This document shows, in pieces, positions 1 through 7,492 of a DNA stretch of 61,200 nucleotides. Position 1 is the first letter of the stretch; each line of letters opens with the position of its first letter. The notes beneath the pieces were generated by a model, which was given only the letters and a program-made list of their open reading frames with translations, searched no databases and was not told the origin of the DNA. Origin of the DNA: Desulfopila aestuarii DSM 18488 (GTDB lineage: Bacteria > Desulfobacterota > Desulfobulbia > Desulfobulbales > Desulfocapsaceae); assembly GCA_945863875.1 (NCBI GenBank), contig CAMBBS010000025.1, forward strand, positions 1 to 61,200, given 5' to 3'. The position numbers and the translations under genes were made by a program.

Positions 1-1
1 C

Positions 2-370
2 GCGCCCATGCGCGAGCGCATGCGGGAGTATTGCGAGATCTTTCTCTACAGCACCGATCCCCTGGTAATAACCAGGGCCAAGCGCACTCTGGCCAACTGG
101 GAGAACCTCTTTACCTTCCTCATATATGAGGGCGTCGAGCCCACCAATAACATTGCCGAACGTGCCATCCGGCCGTCGGTGCAGTGGCGCAAAATTTGCT
201 TCGGCTCTCAGTCCGACACCGGTCTGCGCTTTACCGAACGGATGTTGTCCATTGTCGGCACCTGCCGTCTGCACGGCGTCAATCCGTACCATTTTCTAAC
301 CAAGGTCGTCTACGCCTCATTCTCCGGCAAAGACTCCCTACCCGATCTGTCCCGGCTGCTCCAGCAATAA
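2..370 (+). CDS. IS66-family transposase, C-terminal fragment (5' end outside window)
   Basis: The frame is open at the left edge, so only the last 122 residues of a DDE transposase are seen. The motif NNIAERAIRP, followed by W-RK, then GS-S-TG and a conserved S, is the typical C-terminal core of IS66 transposases, including the region of the last catalytic Glu (AER). The family is usually about 500 residues, so most of the gene lies outside. The product would move its own insertion sequence by cut-and-paste or copy-and-paste. No other IS66 gene is visible. About 75 bases after the stop, positions 421-447 resemble an IS terminal repeat, so the element may end there; this is a guess. Confidence 0.9.
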   Translation, partial: APMRERMREYCEIFLYSTDPLVITRAKRTLANWENLFTFLIYEGVEPTNNIAERAIRPSVQWRKICFGSQSDTGLRFTERMLSIVGTCRLHGVNPYHFLTKVVYASFSGKDSLPDLSRLLQQ

Positions 371-736
371 AGTAATGCCCCCCATCTTTTTAGTTAGCCT
401 AAGTTGTTGTTAAGTAAGTCTTGCCCGGTGAACGGCTACTTGCGATGAAGCCGCTGGCCAAAAAAGATATTGCTGTGCTTATCCGGGAGGTACTTGCTGG
501 GGGTCAATTGCTATCATAATAATCTTTCACCGGAGACAGTTCCAGAGTATTTTCAAGACAATCTTTACATTTTCTGTAGGCATGAGATGATTCTTGGCAA
601 TGTAAAGCGAATGCCCGTGAGGTCCAGTTGATATGTTTCCTGAACACCTCTGGTTTCGGTAAGCCGAAAGGACTGTCGTGTGTGAGGATATAATACCGAA
701 CAGATCAGGAAGGCAAAACAGAAATGGAACCAGCAG

Positions 737-925
737 TTAAGCCAACCCGGTTTTCTCCCAATACCCTTCAACCCCTGGTTTATCTTTGAAGAAATCGAGG
801 AATCTGCTCTTGCTGCAATCTTCCTTGCTGATGTGGGTACTGTACTTATCAATCATCGATCGCTGTCCACGCGGGTCGTAGGGTCCCCATTCAATAAATA
901 AGTCTTCCTGCTGCTCTTTGGTCAT
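737..925 (-). CDS. Small hypothetical protein, 62 aa
   Basis: The ATG at 925 is preceded on the minus strand by AGGAAG at a spacing of about 4-5 bases, which is why this internal start was chosen over a longer one. The product is hydrophilic and charged, rich in Asp, Glu and Lys (for example FIEWGPYDPRGQ), with no signal peptide or membrane segment. No family is recognised. It lies alone in a gene-poor region, so it may be a remnant. Confidence 0.35.
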   Translation of the reverse strand: MTKEQQEDLFIEWGPYDPRGQRSMIDKYSTHISKEDCSKSRFLDFFKDKPGVEGYWEKTGLA

Positions 926-1303
926 GTCGCTTCCTACTCCGGTTGAATGTGGTGGTGAAACCTGGAACATACCAGAGAGACCCACATAAAAATCACACAA
1001 TCTAGAAAAATTGACAAAAAGAATTACCATTCACCCCCGACCGAGGGTTACTTCTTGCCCGAGATTTTAATATCCAAGGTCGAATCGTAATCAGAAAAGT
1101 TACAAGGGTGTCAGTTGTAGTGTCAGAAACACGGCAATTAAGGATCAGTGGAATTTGAGGCGGCATACGCAACACGCAACGCAACGCCAATAAAGCAACC
1201 ACGGGGATATCTTATCCGGCGGAATGACCTCCATGGTACGAAAGGGGGGTGGTGGTACACACGTGCGGCGAGTAAGGTTTCAGTGGCGGTTTCAGTCATG
1301 GTT

Positions 1304-1582
1304 TCAAGTATATTCCCACGATATGCCTGTACTCTCGGTGAGTATGTACGACTTTCCGGCTAAATAGAAACCTTCGATTCGTTTGCCGTCTGCTGAGTAC
1401 TTGATTTGGGGTTTTCCCTGTGATACAATATCATCAGATTGAGCGGATTCGAGGGTTTGGATGGGTGTAATCCCCAGAACGGCACTATGGCAGTTACCTA
1501 ACCTTGATCCGCTCTTTCTATTTGAATAAAACGTTATTGTTGTTTGCCAACAGCCATTCACGCCGACGATAACCTTAAACAT
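1304..1582 (-). CDS. Small hypothetical protein, 92 aa
   Basis: The ATG start has AAAGGATGG just upstream on the minus strand. The product has no recognised domain, no membrane segment, and moderate amino-acid bias. It shares the gene-poor region with the 737-925 ORF. It may be a real small gene of a mobile element or chance coding; nothing in the sequence decides between them. Confidence 0.28.
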   Translation of the reverse strand: MFKVIVGVNGCWQTTITFYSNRKSGSRLGNCHSAVLGITPIQTLESAQSDDIVSQGKPQIKYSADGKRIEGFYLAGKSYILTESTGISWEYT

Positions 1583-2256
1583 CCGCCATCCTTTGTCATA
1601 GTGTAGATTTTCTTATTGCCGTCCACAGCCAAGACTCCACCACGGCCAGACCTCGTACAACAAACTTATTGAGCGAGCCACGACCGACCAGCAACGGGAA
1701 CCACCTTTATTAACACGCTCAGTACTCCATAATAATCCGTACAGCTATCTTTTTGCATGGCCTATGGTCTGGACAGCATTTCCTTTAAATTCGTTGTTAT
1801 GCGTCAATCTGGTAGGAAATCACAGTACGGCTTATGCACATCTACGCTCAGTAAGCCGTCATTGTCAGGAAGCGACATTTACGACGATACAGCCGATTCT
1901 TTAGCTGAGCAGGATGTTTTTTCTTAATGAGCAATCCATGAGAAATGGCAATAATCAATTTTTGGTATAGGCAAGGTCAAAGACTGTGCTGATTTTTTTA
2001 CGAGATCGGCCAAGGTGCGGCTCTTATGACAGTCTGAGTTTTGACTTGCCTCTGTCATTCGAGCGAACCGACAGCGGTGAAATGTCACTTTTCCGGTGGA
2101 GCTCGTGATCTGTTACCGACCGACAAGACCGGATTGTTCGTTACGCTGTAACGGCTGGTATGGTCATGGCTTGAATCGTTACCGGAAACTTTATTCTTGA
2201 TGGGCTGATTCTGGAACCAGCCGGGATAATTATTTTTTAGGCATGAAAAATATAAC

Positions 2257-2280
2257 GGGGGACAGGTGGGGGACAAACCG
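2257..2280 (+). repeat. Shared tRNA-flank motif, left copy (possible integrase-gene tail)
   Basis: GGGGGACAGG followed by a second GGGGGACAA lies just beyond the tRNA-Arg(UCG) terminator. A near-identical sequence sits at 57103-57125 beside the tRNA-Arg(CCG) gene in the same orientation relative to its tRNA. Read on the plus strand it encodes GDRWGTN in a frame running toward the tRNA. The position fits the 3' end of a tyrosine-integrase gene next to its tRNA attachment site; that is inference. Confidence 0.45.
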
Positions 2281-2290
2281 CCTTGAAAAG

Positions 2291-2325
2291 AAAAAAGCAC
2301 CTAACCCGAAACGAGTTAAGTGCTT
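2291..2325 (-). terminator. Rho-independent terminator of tRNA-Arg(UCG)
   Basis: On the minus strand an 11-bp stem (AAGCACTTAAC paired with GTTAGGTGCTT, one G-U pair) encloses a 9-base loop and is followed by a run of six T. It begins 9 bases after the CCA end of the tRNA. Confidence 0.85.
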
Positions 2326-2333
2326 GAATTTAT

Positions 2334-2410
2334 TGGTACACCCGGCCCGATTCGAACGGGCGACACCCGGATTCGAAGTCCGGTGCTCTATCCAGCTGAG
2401 CTACGGGTGC
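2334..2410 (-). tRNA. tRNA-Arg(UCG)
   Basis: Seventy-seven bases fold as a full cloverleaf. The acceptor GCACCCG pairs with CGGGTGT, the D arm is GCTC-AGCTGGATA-GAGC, the anticodon stem CCGGA/TCCGG closes loop CTTCGAA with anticodon TCG, and the T arm contains GTTCGAATC. The 3' CCA is encoded. It reads CGA codons. A promoter lies upstream and a terminator downstream, so it is a single-gene unit. Its 3' end faces the accessory flank, the usual position for an integrative-element attachment site. Confidence 0.97.
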
Positions 2411-2424
2411 TGGTTTGCAGGAAA

Positions 2425-2453
2425 TGGATACCATGTTCGAGAACCGAGGTCAA
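2425..2453 (-). promoter_or_regulatory. Predicted promoter of tRNA-Arg(UCG)
   Basis: On the minus strand a TTGACC -35 box (2448-2453), a 17-base spacer and a TATCCA -10 box (2425-2430) would start transcription about 8 bases before the mature tRNA. Confidence 0.55.
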
Positions 2454-2521
2454 TGGTAATGTCTTCAGCCGATTGATTTCCATGCAATTCGCAAGCCCTT
2501 CGACTAACCATCCTTTTTGTG

Positions 2522-3718
2522 TCACTTTTTTGTCGGAACCTTACAGCCGATTGACCCGGCCTGCTTGAGAAAGAAATCATCGGTCATGCCGGCGATAAAA
2601 TCGCGGACCTTCTCCTCATGGCTGTATTTTTGCAGATAATGCGGATTAATGTCGGTCATCAGGTCAACATCACCGGACAATTGCTCCGGCGAGTGTGTCA
2701 GACAATGCAGATAGTGATCGAATAGTCGGGTAAAGCAATCCCCTATAAGCGGGTTCTGCTGCTTGGTCTGCGGGGCCAGATAGATACGCTCATAGTTAAA
2801 GGTTTTCAGCTCCCGCAGGGCCGCGGCAACCTCTTCGCTAAAGCCGATGGTCGACGTCGTCGCATTTGCAAGAGGGCCGATGTGACTGTGGGTGATAAGA
2901 TCGGTCACCAGGCTATAGACAATGGTGCCGTTGGTGTGGCCGAGAAGTGTCCGGCAGTTTTTGGGAATGTCTTCCCGGGAGATCAAACCGAGGATAATGG
3001 CATCCTCAATATCCCGGCCGATATAGGCGATGGTATCGGCCAGGCGGACAACACAGGCTTCGAGTGTGGACGGCATGTTGACAAGCTGGGAATTTTTTGA
3101 CTTTTCCTCCAGCTTCCGGTCGAACTCCTCGAAGGTAGTGATCGGGTCAGGGCAGAGAAATTGTGCGTGGATTTCTCCGTCATGGCAAAGGATACCATCG
3201 AGCACCTGCAGGGTGAGATTCCAGCCTTTGCCTTTTCTTTCGAGCTTGTCGAGCAGGCGGACCGACTGGATGTTATGCTGAAATGGCGGCAGGCCGTGTG
3301 TAAGACAGATGGCCGAGAGGAATGCTTCCCCGTCGTGGCCGAAGGGCGGATGACCGACATCGTGGCCGAGGGAAATGGCCTCGATGAGGTCTTCATTTAA
3401 GCGCAGAAAACGGCCGATTGTTCGGGCGATCCGGGCAACCAGCTGCACATGCAGTACCCTGTGGGTGATGTGATCATTGGCCACCAGGGAAAAAACCTGG
3501 GTCTTGTCGATATATCTGCTGTAGGCCCGGGAATAGAGAATCCTGTCGGCATCGAGCGCAAATTGCTGCCGATAGGCGGTGGTATCTTCGGAGGTTCGCC
3601 TTACACCTCTATGGGACAGGGTGGCGCCACGCGACAGGCGCTGTAATTCCTCATGGTCCAGTCTGGCAAGTTCCTTGAAAAGGAGTGAGGTGGTATTTCC
3701 GGTGGTTGATTTATCCAT
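2522..3718 (-). CDS. dgt: dGTPase-like HD-domain deoxynucleoside triphosphate triphosphohydrolase
   Basis: The 398-residue protein has the HD-superfamily signature: H86 in THRV, the H119-D120 pair in LGHDVGHPPFGHDGE, and a later Asp in RLADTIAYIGRDIED. This arrangement and length fit the dGTPase family, which cleaves dNTPs to deoxynucleosides and tripolyphosphate in the cytoplasm. The N-terminal ADRILYSRAYSRYIDKTQVF stretch is also typical. No strong ribosome binding site precedes the ATG. It is transcribed divergently from the selenoprotein gene and lies upstream of tRNA-Arg on the same strand. Substrate preference among dNTPs cannot be read from sequence. Confidence 0.93.
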   Translation of the reverse strand: MDKSTTGNTTSLLFKELARLDHEELQRLSRGATLSHRGVRRTSEDTTAYRQQFALDADRILYSRAYSRYIDKTQVFSLVANDHITHRVLHVQLVARIARTIGRFLRLNEDLIEAISLGHDVGHPPFGHDGEAFLSAICLTHGLPPFQHNIQSVRLLDKLERKGKGWNLTLQVLDGILCHDGEIHAQFLCPDPITTFEEFDRKLEEKSKNSQLVNMPSTLEACVVRLADTIAYIGRDIEDAIILGLISREDIPKNCRTLLGHTNGTIVYSLVTDLITHSHIGPLANATTSTIGFSEEVAAALRELKTFNYERIYLAPQTKQQNPLIGDCFTRLFDHYLHCLTHSPEQLSGDVDLMTDINPHYLQKYSHEEKVRDFIAGMTDDFFLKQAGSIGCKVPTKK

Positions 3719-3833
3719 GTTCGTATTGATATAGAAATAAAAAGTGGCTACTGTTCAGGACAATGACAGCCTTATTTTGATAAATTATGCTCGTAGCGTT
3801 ATCCCAGAGTAAGAAACATTCAAGGAAAAACAA

Positions 3834-4061
3834 ATGAAGATATCCATTGAGTATTGTGCAAAGTGAAACTACCAGCCGCGTGCCTCCAGTCTGGGGGCTG
3901 AACTCAAAGATGCGTTTGGTGTGGAAGTAGAGTTGATATCCTCTTCGGGAGGGCTCTTCGAGGTCGTGGCTGATGACAAGCTGATCTTTTCCAAGAAAAG
4001 TCTGCAGCGTTTTCCGGAAGAAGGGGAAGTGACACATCTGCTGCAGGCCGGTCGTCGTTGA
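3834..4061 (+). CDS. SelW/Rdx-family selenoprotein with in-frame UGA (Sec) in a CxxU motif
   Basis: Reading through the TGA at 3864-3866 gives a complete 75-residue thioredoxin-like Rdx protein. It starts MKISIEYCAK, then Sec11, then NYQPRASSL, and later has the family landmarks SSGGLFEV, KLIFSKK and RFPEEGEV. The redox site is C8-A-K-U11, the CxxU/CxxC position of SelW, SelT and SelH homologues. AAGGA at 3822-3826 lies 7 bases before the ATG. It ends at TGA 4059-4061, 14 bases before the convergent DtxR-type gene. Rdx proteins are small cytoplasmic thiol/selenol oxidoreductases of uncertain substrate. Standard gene calling misses it because the UGA reads as stop. Confidence 0.93.
3867..3900 (+). 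promoter_or_regulatory. Candidate bacterial SECIS hairpin
   Basis: Just after the Sec UGA, GCCTC (3882-3886) can pair with GGGGC (3894-3898) around a 7-base loop CAGTCTG. An alternative pairing uses the outer CAGCC and GGCTG. The loop centre is about 23 bases from the UGA, within the range for SelB-binding elements in bacterial selenoprotein mRNAs. The fold is weak to moderate and was judged by eye only. Confidence 0.45.
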
Positions 4062-4075
4062 AAGCACCCGGCGGA

Positions 4076-4579
4076 TCAGATTTTTTTCGGGGTGTCGAGG
4101 CAGTGGGAAACGCAGCTTTCACAGTTATCGTTTTGTTTTCCCCGTCTGCAGTAATCGGCAAAACCTTTGATCAATTCGTCGCCACCTCGGGGACAGATCT
4201 GCATGAATTCGGTGAAACTGATCATCCGGGCAATGATTTCAGGCGGCGCGGCATGCTCGATCCGGCAGGCGCCTTCTTCGGCAATCGAATCTTCGATGGT
4301 CAGCACGTCGATAAAAAAACGTTTCAGGGCATCGTGACGGAAAATAACATCTTCCGCCACCTCTTTGCCCTCGTCCGTCAGGGTTATGGCCTCGTACGGC
4401 GAATAGTAGATAAGACCTTTTTTGGACAGGGCCCGCAAGGCTTCCGTTACCGAGGCCCGGCTGACATCGAGACGGGCGGCAATCTCCTTGCTTCGTGCAA
4501 CGAGCTTTTCTTCGATTATGTGATAGATTGCCTCAATGTAATCCTCAAGGCTGGCACTGAGGTCCGTTTTTTCTTTCAT
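4076..4579 (-). CDS. DtxR/MntR-family metal-dependent transcriptional regulator
   Basis: The 167-residue protein has an N-terminal winged helix (SASLEDYIEAIYHIIEE, then AARLDVSRASVTEALRALSKKGL) and the metal-binding dimerisation domain with C105-RIE108-H109, the Cys-x2-Glu-His cluster of iron-type DtxR proteins. It has no C-terminal FeoA-like SH3 domain. Instead the tail carries four Cys (YCRRG, NCESC, SHC). I chose the ATG at 4579; a longer form would need TTG at 4651. It probably represses metal-uptake genes when Fe2+ or Mn2+ is sufficient. No target operon is adjacent. Confidence 0.88.
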   Translation of the reverse strand: MKEKTDLSASLEDYIEAIYHIIEEKLVARSKEIAARLDVSRASVTEALRALSKKGLIYYSPYEAITLTDEGKEVAEDVIFRHDALKRFFIDVLTIEDSIAEEGACRIEHAAPPEIIARMISFTEFMQICPRGGDELIKGFADYCRRGKQNDNCESCVSHCLDTPKKI

Positions 4580-4734
4580 ATTCAATTGTTGTCGATTAAT
4601 GGGTAGGAGAAGACGGCTGTCGGGCCGGCCGACAACGGGCTCTCGATACAACCGGCTTGAATCATAAATAAACTACTGTCCTTTTCCAGCAGAGTCAAGC
4701 AAGGACTTTTTAATTGTGAGGATGTCAACAACCG

Positions 4735-6423
4735 ATGCTGTGTGAACTGCGTGTAAAAAATCTGGCCCTGATCGAGTTTCTCGAGCTGGGTTTTGACCAG
4801 GGGAAAGCCGGGGGACTGGTCGTCATGACCGGGGAAACCGGAGCGGGAAAGTCGATCATGATGCGGGCCATTCATCTCCTGTCAGGGGGAAGGGCTTCGC
4901 CTGACTGGATTCGCAGCGGGGCCGAGAGCTGTGAGGTGGAGGCCTTGTTCGAGATCAATCCCCACCACCACCTGCTCCTGCAAAAACTGGAAGAAGGCGG
5001 TTTTGGCGAGGAGCCTTCGCTGGTCATTAAACGGATCATGAGCGACGCTGGCCGGAGCAGGTTTTATGTCAACGGTTCGCTGGCGACGGGCAAAATAGTA
5101 GCCGAGCTGACGGCTGAATTACTCAGTGTCGCCAGTCAGCATGATCAACAGCAGCTGCTGCAGCCGGGGCTGCACCTTGATTACCTCGACACCCTGGGCG
5201 ACCTCTGGGCCGATCGGCTGTTTGTCGGCAAGATCCATAAGACTTGGCAGGACAAAAAAGCCGAGCTGACGGCGCTTCGGCTGCAGGAGCAGGAAAAAGA
5301 GCAAAGGCAGGATTTTCTCAGGTTCCAGGTCAGCGAGATCAGGGAAGCGGCGCTGCAGCCGGGAGAAGACGAGCTGCTGCTTGCGGAAAAGAAGAGACTG
5401 AAAAATGCCCAGACTCTGATCACCCTCAGTCAGTCGACGCACCGGCTGTTTTCCCATGAACTGATGGATCATCTCACCACCCTGCGACTTAACATGGCCC
5501 AGCTGGCGGCAATCGATCCCGGCGTCGTCAAACTTGCCGAGGATATCACCGGCTACACCTTTCTCGCTGAAGATTATGTCAACGAGCTGAAAGGATACCG
5601 CGACTCGCTGGAAAACGATCCCTATCGACAGGAGCAGGTCGCCGAACGGCTCGATCTCGTCCAGCAGCTGAAAAGGAAATACGGCGTGTCGGTGGAGGAC
5701 ATTCTCGATTTTGCCGAGCAGGGTGAACGTGAGCTGGAGCATCTGGACAATATGGATAAGGAAATCGCCATTCTGGAAAAGGAAGTGGCACTGCTCGAAG
5801 GAGATATGTGCGATCGGGCCAAGCTTCTCTCGGAAAAACGCATGATGACCGCCGCTACTCTGGAAGCGGCAATGAACGTCGAGTTGTCTTCGCTGGCCTT
5901 TCATCAGGCTGGTTTTCAGATGGTCTGGAAAGATGTGCCGCAGCTGCCGGAAACGATGCGGGCGAGCGGCTGGGAAAGGGGCGAATTTTTCTTTTCCGCC
6001 AACCCCGGCGAGCCGGCAAAGCCCCTGGCGAAAATTGCCTCCGGCGGCGAGCTGTCACGGCTGATGCTGGCCATGAAATGTCTGCTGGCACGAAAAGATA
6101 TGGTGGAAACGGTCATTTTCGACGAAGTGGATGCCGGGATAGGCGGTGAGGCGGCCGAGGCGGTGGCCAGGAAGATTCAAGAGCTTTCTGCGCATCATCA
6201 GGTTTTTTGTATCACCCATCTGCCCCAGATTGCCGCCCGGGGCACCCTGCATTTTCAGGTATCGAAAAAAGTCGGCGATGGGCGCACCCAGTCGGCCGTT
6301 GTCCGCCTCACAGCTGAATCAAGGGTACAGGAACTGGTCAGGATGCTCGCCGGGGATTCCGCCACCGAGCAGACCCAGGCCTGGGCGGAAGAGCTGCTGG
6401 TCAAAGGCGGTGTCAGCGCGTGA
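4735..6423 (+). CDS. recN: DNA repair protein RecN
   Basis: The 562-residue SMC-like ATPase has a Walker A GETGAGKS at residues 33-40 preceded by LCELRVKNLALIE. A long central coiled coil (about residues 165-370) is rich in Leu, Glu and Lys. The C-terminal ABC signature SGGELSRLMLAMK precedes Walker B VIFDEVDAGIGG near residue 460, then an H-loop CITHLPQIAA. RecN acts in recombinational repair of double-strand breaks in the cytoplasm. GTGAGGA precedes the ATG. Its stop overlaps the GTG start of the next gene by 4 bases, so the two are translationally coupled. Confidence 0.97.
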   Translation: MLCELRVKNLALIEFLELGFDQGKAGGLVVMTGETGAGKSIMMRAIHLLSGGRASPDWIRSGAESCEVEALFEINPHHHLLLQKLEEGGFGEEPSLVIKRIMSDAGRSRFYVNGSLATGKIVAELTAELLSVASQHDQQQLLQPGLHLDYLDTLGDLWADRLFVGKIHKTWQDKKAELTALRLQEQEKEQRQDFLRFQVSEIREAALQPGEDELLLAEKKRLKNAQTLITLSQSTHRLFSHELMDHLTTLRLNMAQLAAIDPGVVKLAEDITGYTFLAEDYVNELKGYRDSLENDPYRQEQVAERLDLVQQLKRKYGVSVEDILDFAEQGERELEHLDNMDKEIAILEKEVALLEGDMCDRAKLLSEKRMMTAATLEAAMNVELSSLAFHQAGFQMVWKDVPQLPETMRASGWERGEFFFSANPGEPAKPLAKIASGGELSRLMLAMKCLLARKDMVETVIFDEVDAGIGGEAAEAVARKIQELSAHHQVFCITHLPQIAARGTLHFQVSKKVGDGRTQSAVVRLTAESRVQELVRMLAGDSATEQTQAWAEELLVKGGVSA

Positions 6424-7469
6424 AAAAGATGAAAGCGCTGTCGCTTTTTTCCGGAGGGCTTGATTCCATCCTGGCCACCCGGCTGGTGATGGACCAGGGC
6501 GTCGAGGTCGAGGCGATCCAGTTCGTCACCCCCTTTTTCCACTACGATATTCTCGAGGATATCGAGGCGCACAGGCAGCGGGTGTTGGCCCGTTATGGCG
6601 TACATGTTATCGTCGAGGACATCAGTCCCGGCTATCTGCAGCTCTTGCGTAATCCGTTGCACGGCTTCGGCCAAAATTTTAACCCCTGTATCGACTGCAA
6701 GATCTTGATGCTTTCCCGGGCGAAAAAGATGCTCACGGAGAGGGGCGCGTCTTTTCTTATTTCCGGGGAAGTGCTCGGCCAGCGGCCGATGTCCCAGCGC
6801 CGTGATACGCTCAACGTCATCGAGCGGGATTCCGGCACAAAATCGATCCTTCTACGCCCGCTCTGCGCCCAGCTTATGAATGAAACGGAGGCGGAGGCAA
6901 AAGGGTGGGTGGATCGGACAAAACTTCTGCGCATGAGTGGTCGTGGTCGTTCGCCGCAGATTGCCCTGGCGAAACAGTACGGTATTACCGATATCCCTGC
7001 TCCGGCCGGAGGATGCCTTCTTGCCGACCCCATTCTCAGCAAGCGTATTGCCAAGGCCTACGCGCGTGAGTCGATATTGCAGACAGCGGCAATAAGCGTG
7101 ACCGATATCCGGCTGCTGCTGGTCGGTCGCCAGTTTATCCTGCCAGGCGGCGGATGGTTGATTGTCGGCCGTACCGAGAAGGATAATATCAAGATGGAAA
7201 AACTGGCGCAGGACGACGACGCGGTGCTGCAGATGGAAGAGTGGGCGGGGCCGTTGGCCGTTTTGAAAAAAGCCGGCAGCCGCTATCCGAACCTGGTAAT
7301 GCTTGAGAGGGATCTCGAACGTGCCGCCTCTCTGGTTGTCCGTTACGGCAAAAAACTGCCGGAAAACATCAGCAGGGGTGAGGTTACCTGCACCCTTGGG
7401 GCAACTCGTCGGCTGATACGCGCCTTGCCTCTGGCTGATGATATTTTCCAGGACTGGGCCCTGCGCTAA
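6420..7469 (+). CDS. PP-loop (AANH) ATPase, MnmA/ThiI-like
   Basis: The PP-loop motif FSGGLDS at residues 10-16 and a Cys pair in NPC90-IDC93 place this 349-residue protein among adenine nucleotide alpha-hydrolases related to tRNA-thiolating enzymes. The middle region (LISGEVLGQRPMSQ, SGRGRSPQIALAKQYGI, PAPAGGCLL) resembles proteins often annotated as tRNA thiouridylase-like in Deltaproteobacteria. A probable role is ATP-dependent tRNA thiolation or related sulfur transfer; the substrate is unknown. The GTG start overlaps the recN stop (GTGA), the reason for choosing it. It converges with the dus gene. Confidence 0.8.
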   Translation: MKKMKALSLFSGGLDSILATRLVMDQGVEVEAIQFVTPFFHYDILEDIEAHRQRVLARYGVHVIVEDISPGYLQLLRNPLHGFGQNFNPCIDCKILMLSRAKKMLTERGASFLISGEVLGQRPMSQRRDTLNVIERDSGTKSILLRPLCAQLMNETEAEAKGWVDRTKLLRMSGRGRSPQIALAKQYGITDIPAPAGGCLLADPILSKRIAKAYARESILQTAAISVTDIRLLLVGRQFILPGGGWLIVGRTEKDNIKMEKLAQDDDAVLQMEEWAGPLAVLKKAGSRYPNLVMLERDLERAASLVVRYGKKLPENISRGEVTCTLGATRRLIRALPLADDIFQDWALR

Positions 7470-7492
7470 ACCACCTCTGCACAGGAAGAAAT

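Larger units (their letters stand above)
371..2253. other. Gene-poor accessory stretch beside the IS66 fragment
   Basis: Nearly 1.9 kb holds no gene of recognised family. Only two short minus-strand ORFs, at 737-925 and 1304-1582, have both a start and a plausible ribosome binding site. The rest is broken by stops in all frames, and composition drifts from AT-rich to mixed. I see no rRNA, riboswitch or CRISPR here. Taken with the IS66 end on the left and the tRNA gene on the right, it looks like a decayed mobile-element flank. Confidence 0.6.

Noticed and set aside
1253-1260. TGGTACAC as a second copy of the tRNA-Arg(UCG) 3' end
   Set aside because: Eight bases are too few to call an attachment-site duplication.
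1307-1363. Further selenocysteine readthrough after the 1304-1582 ORF
   Set aside because: Several TGA codons follow in quick succession without a redox motif or conserved downstream sequence.
2243-2568. ORFs running through tRNA-Arg(UCG)
   Set aside because: Their apparent conservation (RFERAT...CSIQLSYG) is translated tRNA sequence, a well-known false protein. The same applies to 56957-57148.
3711-4067. 118-codon minus-strand ORF across the dgt-DtxR gap
   Set aside because: It lies opposite the SelW-like selenoprotein, lacks family resemblance, and its amino-acid run is explained as the antisense of the Rdx gene.
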